This document shows, piece after piece, positions 59,121 to 64,000 of a stretch of DNA of 64,000 bases. The notes beneath the pieces are model-generated. The model ran no database searches and was not told where the DNA came from. It saw only the letters and a program-made list of their open reading frames with translations. Origin of the DNA: Vitrella brassicaformis (taxonomy: Eukaryota > Sar > Vitrellaceae); NCBI GenBank assembly GCA_001179505.1, contig CDMY01000244.1, forward strand, positions 86,762 to 150,761. Direction: 5' to 3'. The stretch's first letter is position 1, and each line of letters begins with the position of its first letter. The translations under genes were made by a program, and so were the position numbers.

Positions 59121-59655
59121 TCAGAGCTCGTCGTGGACGACGGGCTTGCTGGCCTTCTCCTTGACCCACTTGAGCAGACCCTCAGTCGTCCTGTGGTGAT
59201 AACGGGCGGACATATAAGAGTGTGGGTAGAAATGGGGTCACTTGGCTGTCTGTGGCGTGCGAGCATCCTTACCTCGCCCCGTTATATTTCGATGGGCCCT
59301 TGGCGCCGGCAGGGATCCAGAAGATAGTCGGGAAACTGACAATCACACACACACACACACACACATGCGCACACACACGTGCTTACGACTCATGGGTGGT
59401 GGGCGCCTCTCCCACCGCAGCATAGCATAGCCTTCATTACTTACTTACCCGCTCCAGTCAAATCCCTCGACAGGTGACTCGTTGGCTGTGCCGTCCATCT
59501 TGGCGACAACGATGTGGTCGATGGACGCCTTCTGGAGCTTCTCGGCGAACTCCTTGTAGACAGGCTCCAGCTTCTTGCAGTGGCCGCACCACGGCGCGTA
59601 CACCTCAAGCATCACATCCTTGTCGTCACGCAGCACTGACACACACACATACACA

Positions 59656-59695
<40 letters not shown>

Positions 59696-61506
59696 CGTGT
59701 ATGGATGCTGGCGTGTGTTGTGTGTTGTGTGTTGCCAATGGATGGATGGATGCGTGTACCCATTTCCTCGAAGTTTTTGGCGACGACGACCTTGACAGCC
59801 TCGTCGTTTTTCTCGGGGATGGCCTCGCTCTTGATGGCCTTCTCCACCTTGCCCGCACTGACGTCCTCCAGGAAGGACACGAGCTTCTCAGCCTCGATGG
59901 CCAGCTCAGTGGGGTACACGTAGCGGCCCGACTTCTTCTGCACGACTACGGCCGGGAACTCGCTCACGCCGAGCGCATCTGCACACACACACACACACAG
60001 AGGGAGGGGGTGAGCCTGTGTGTTGGTGGTGGGGTAGGGTGGTGTGGTGGGTGGTGGGTGGTCTGTGTGTGTTGGTCCCTCCCCCTCACTCACTCTCTGC
60101 GTGGCTGCCGAATTCCTCCGTGTTGAGGTGGACCATGGAGTAGCTCTGTCTGAACTTGGATGCGGCGGACCGCATGGCGTCGCCGTGCTTCTTGGCGTCG
60201 TCGGGCGACATGCACGCCCACACCAGGTCTTGCGAACGAGACACGTACTTGCTGTAGTTCTGATATACATATGGATGAGATGACCACACAGTCAGTCAGA
60301 CCACACGCAGACTGGCGTGTGTGTGTGTGTGTGTGTGTGTGTGACCTCTCCGCTGATGGCGCCGAAGAGTGGGAAGGACTCGTCCTTGACGAAAGCCTCG
60401 ATCTCATCGGCAGACTGGCGACACACATGACATGGACACAGGTCAGGTGGTGGAGACGACACATACACGTGACACGTGACATGGACACAGAGGTGTGTGT
60501 GTGTGTGTGGGAGCTGCTCCTCTCCTCTCACCTTGCCGGTGCAGGTGGTGGGGTCCTCGTCGGTCCTGTAGGCAATCACCTCATCCTTCGCGTCACCGCT
60601 CACCACAGCAATGAACTGACACACACACACACACAGAGAGAGATGACCACCACAGCCACTCTCCCTTCCTCCGTATGTATCTCCCTCACTCACCAATGCG
60701 AGGTCCCTGTTCTTGTCTGCGACTTTTTCGTATGTCTTGAAGAGTTCTGCCTCCTGGTCCTTGACGAACGCCACCATGAGGATGTCCTTATCCTTCTTGA
60801 GCTTCTCGAGCTCCTCACCCGTCACCACACGCACCGCAGGTCCCGTGCGCTTCTCAATCCACTCTATGATCGTCGGCTCCTGCCAGCCAGCCAGACACAG
60901 ACAAAACAACGAGACACACGCACACACAGACACAGACACAGACACAGACAGACAGAGATGGAGACACACACACACACACACACACACAGACGTGCAAAGC
61001 TCGTCTCGCTCGTCGCCCACAGGCTGGCTCACTGACTGACCGTCCTGCCTCCGTCGTATTCCTCGGCTTGTCCGTTTCTGAAGAACTTGATGGTGGGGTA
61101 TCCCCTGACCTCGTACTTCTCCGCCAGCTCCTTCTCCTGCGTGGCGTCCACCTTGGCCAGAGGCGGACCGCCGCTCTCCTTGAGCTTCTTGGCGGCCTTC
61201 TCGTACTCGGGAGCCAAACGCTTGCAGTGACCGCACCACGGCGCGTAAAACTCTGAGGACCGTCAGTCACACCACACGTCACACATCAACCACACAGAGA
61301 GAGAGAGATGTGCGCAAGATCTGGTGAGGCAGCGTCAGGGTGCGTGTGTGTGTGTGTGTGTGGTTACCGACGAGGCTGAGAGGGTTCTGCTCGATGAAGG
61401 AGGTGAAGTTGTCGGTGCCGAGCGTCACGACGGCCTCCTCATCCTCCGCACGCACGACGGCGGGTGCCGCGAGACAGATGGCGAGCACACTGATGACAAG
61501 CTTCAT
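59121..61506 (-). CDS. PDI: Protein disulfide isomerase, ER-resident
   Basis: Ten exons (61506-61368, 61252-61041, 60879-60694, 60615-60532, 60414-60346, 60259-60094, 59978-59760, 59635-59449, 59335-59273, 59190-59121) give 1395 nt, or 464 aa. A signal peptide ([20 protein letters not shown]) precedes the first thioredoxin domain with active site [11 protein letters not shown] (about residue 50). Two redox-inactive b and b' thioredoxin-like domains follow, then the second active domain with [12 protein letters not shown] (about residue 370). The protein ends in HDEL, the ER-retention signal. The a-b-b'-a' order and length match classical PDI, which forms and shuffles disulfides in the ER lumen. 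Both CGHC sites are intact. Confidence 0.96.
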
Positions 61507-61947
61507 GGCGGCAAGATGAGAAGAGATGTGGCAGATGCGGAGCTCAAGGCGCGTGGCGGAGGGGGAGCGGAGGGGGAGGAGGGAGTTTCAGCAGCCACGT
61601 TTGTTCCTCACGTGTGATCGCGATTTTTCAGTTTCACGGCAATTAGTCCTAAAGTCCGAAGACACTTCGCTCTCTCCCTTCGTCTCTCTGCTCGCAGAGC
61701 GAGTCAGCGGAGCGTCAAGCCTTGATAGATCTATCCATTGATCTATCGGTCAAGATGCACTTCGCCCCCCGAAGCATAGGCAAACGATTGCACTGAGACG
61801 ATGGATGCCATCCATCACTGGGGACGCTCCCTAGTACAACACAGTGCCTGACTGACCGCAATGTCCTATAAATCAATCGATGGATAAATCAATCATCAGA
61901 TGTCTGAGTGTATGTCGGTCGACCGACATAGCACGTCGACGCCTCCC
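61507..61947. other. Intergenic between IPMDH and PDI, both minus strand
   Basis: This 440-bp region must hold the PDI promoter and the IPMDH 3' end. No motif stands out. Confidence 0.4.
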
Positions 61948-63630
<1,683 letters not shown>

Positions 63631-64000
63631 GGCGGATGAGTGAATCGGTAGATCTGTCAAGGGCTGATGCTCTGCGCTGCGTTGCTGAACGGGGAGGGAA
63701 AAGGGACAGGGAAGAGGCGTCGCGCGATCACGAAAAGCTCGCAGCTAAGTCAGAAGGGATGTCGGTAGATGAGAGTGGCTGTGGAGGATCGCTGTCGTTG
63801 CCCGTTAAGGCAACAGATGAGCCAGAGGGACGGTTCACGAGAAGGAGGGACAGTTCGGAGTGCTCAGGGTTCTCAGCATGCAGTTGCATTACACGGCGGG
63901 ATCTACCCCAACACACGCAGCCTCTCACACCCCCTCTCGCACTGTGCTGTCCTTCTGCATCGCATTACAGCGATCTCCCCCTCTCAAACAGGTATCCGCA
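63631..64000. other. Upstream region of IPMDH to the window edge
   Basis: These 370 bp probably hold the IPMDH promoter and 5' UTR. A minus-strand frame of 66 codons (63928-63728) has no recognisable motif and is not called. Confidence 0.4.

Overview
The window looks like nuclear DNA from an intron-dense, GC-rich protist, most likely an alveolate alga such as the chromerid Vitrella brassicaformis. That identification is an inference. It rests on short introns (mostly 60-150 nt) in almost every gene, many genes with 6-34 exons, TTTAGGG-type telomere-like repeats inside the sequence, a possible signal-plus-transit leader on one metabolic enzyme, and many CTGT, GT and GA microsatellites. I found no rRNA, tRNA, CRISPR array or transposon. 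All gene models were spliced by eye from GT-AG junctions. Most were confirmed because the summed exon lengths are divisible by three and the translated protein keeps its family motifs across every junction.

Layout, left to right: first exons of an unidentified gene (-, 1-269); Patched/SSD-family 12-TM transporter (+, 914-5012); gene-free, microsatellite-rich 5.0-8.8 kb; ELO fatty-acid elongase (-, 8763-10333); atypical protein kinase (-, 11249-13362); gene-free 13.4-16.0 kb; COG3224-type antibiotic-biosynthesis-monooxygenase membrane protein (-, 16005-17383); ATP-type PEP carboxykinase (+, 17734-21042); small twin-CX9C protein (-, 22567-23531); RS/proline-rich nuclear-type protein (+, 23617-27261); TFIIS (+, 27762-29548); MINDY deubiquitinase (-, 30118-33528); phosphoglycerate mutase (+, 33668-35421); unidentified 12-exon gene (-, 35764-38108); a 34-exon giant ubiquitin-conjugation fusion (+, 38291-46987); RING-LON tail-anchored E3-like protein (+, 47316-49767); a frame-broken atypical kinase-like pseudogene (+, about 50.5-53.2 kb); coiled-coil protein (-, 53572-55604); PRELI/MSF1 lipid-transfer protein (+, 56124-57311); protein disulfide isomerase with HDEL (-, 59121-61506); 3-isopropylmalate dehydrogenase (-, 61948-63630).

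The most striking object is the 38-47 kb gene. One continuous spliced frame of about 1943 codons carries an APC11-like RING-H2, a von Willebrand A domain apparently split by a U-box, and a C-terminal E2 (UBC) domain with its catalytic cysteine. It would be a self-contained E2-E3 enzyme. A MINDY deubiquitinase lies upstream of it and a RING-LON protein directly downstream.

Many genes sit head-to-head with 85-650 bp between start codons. Five upstream regions carry AAACCCTA/TTTAGGG (telobox-like) motifs, and two of these also share a near-identical block of about 55 bp. These look like candidate promoter modules. Metabolic genes (PEPCK, PGAM, IPMDH, elongase) are single housekeeping genes with no sign of operon-like co-function.
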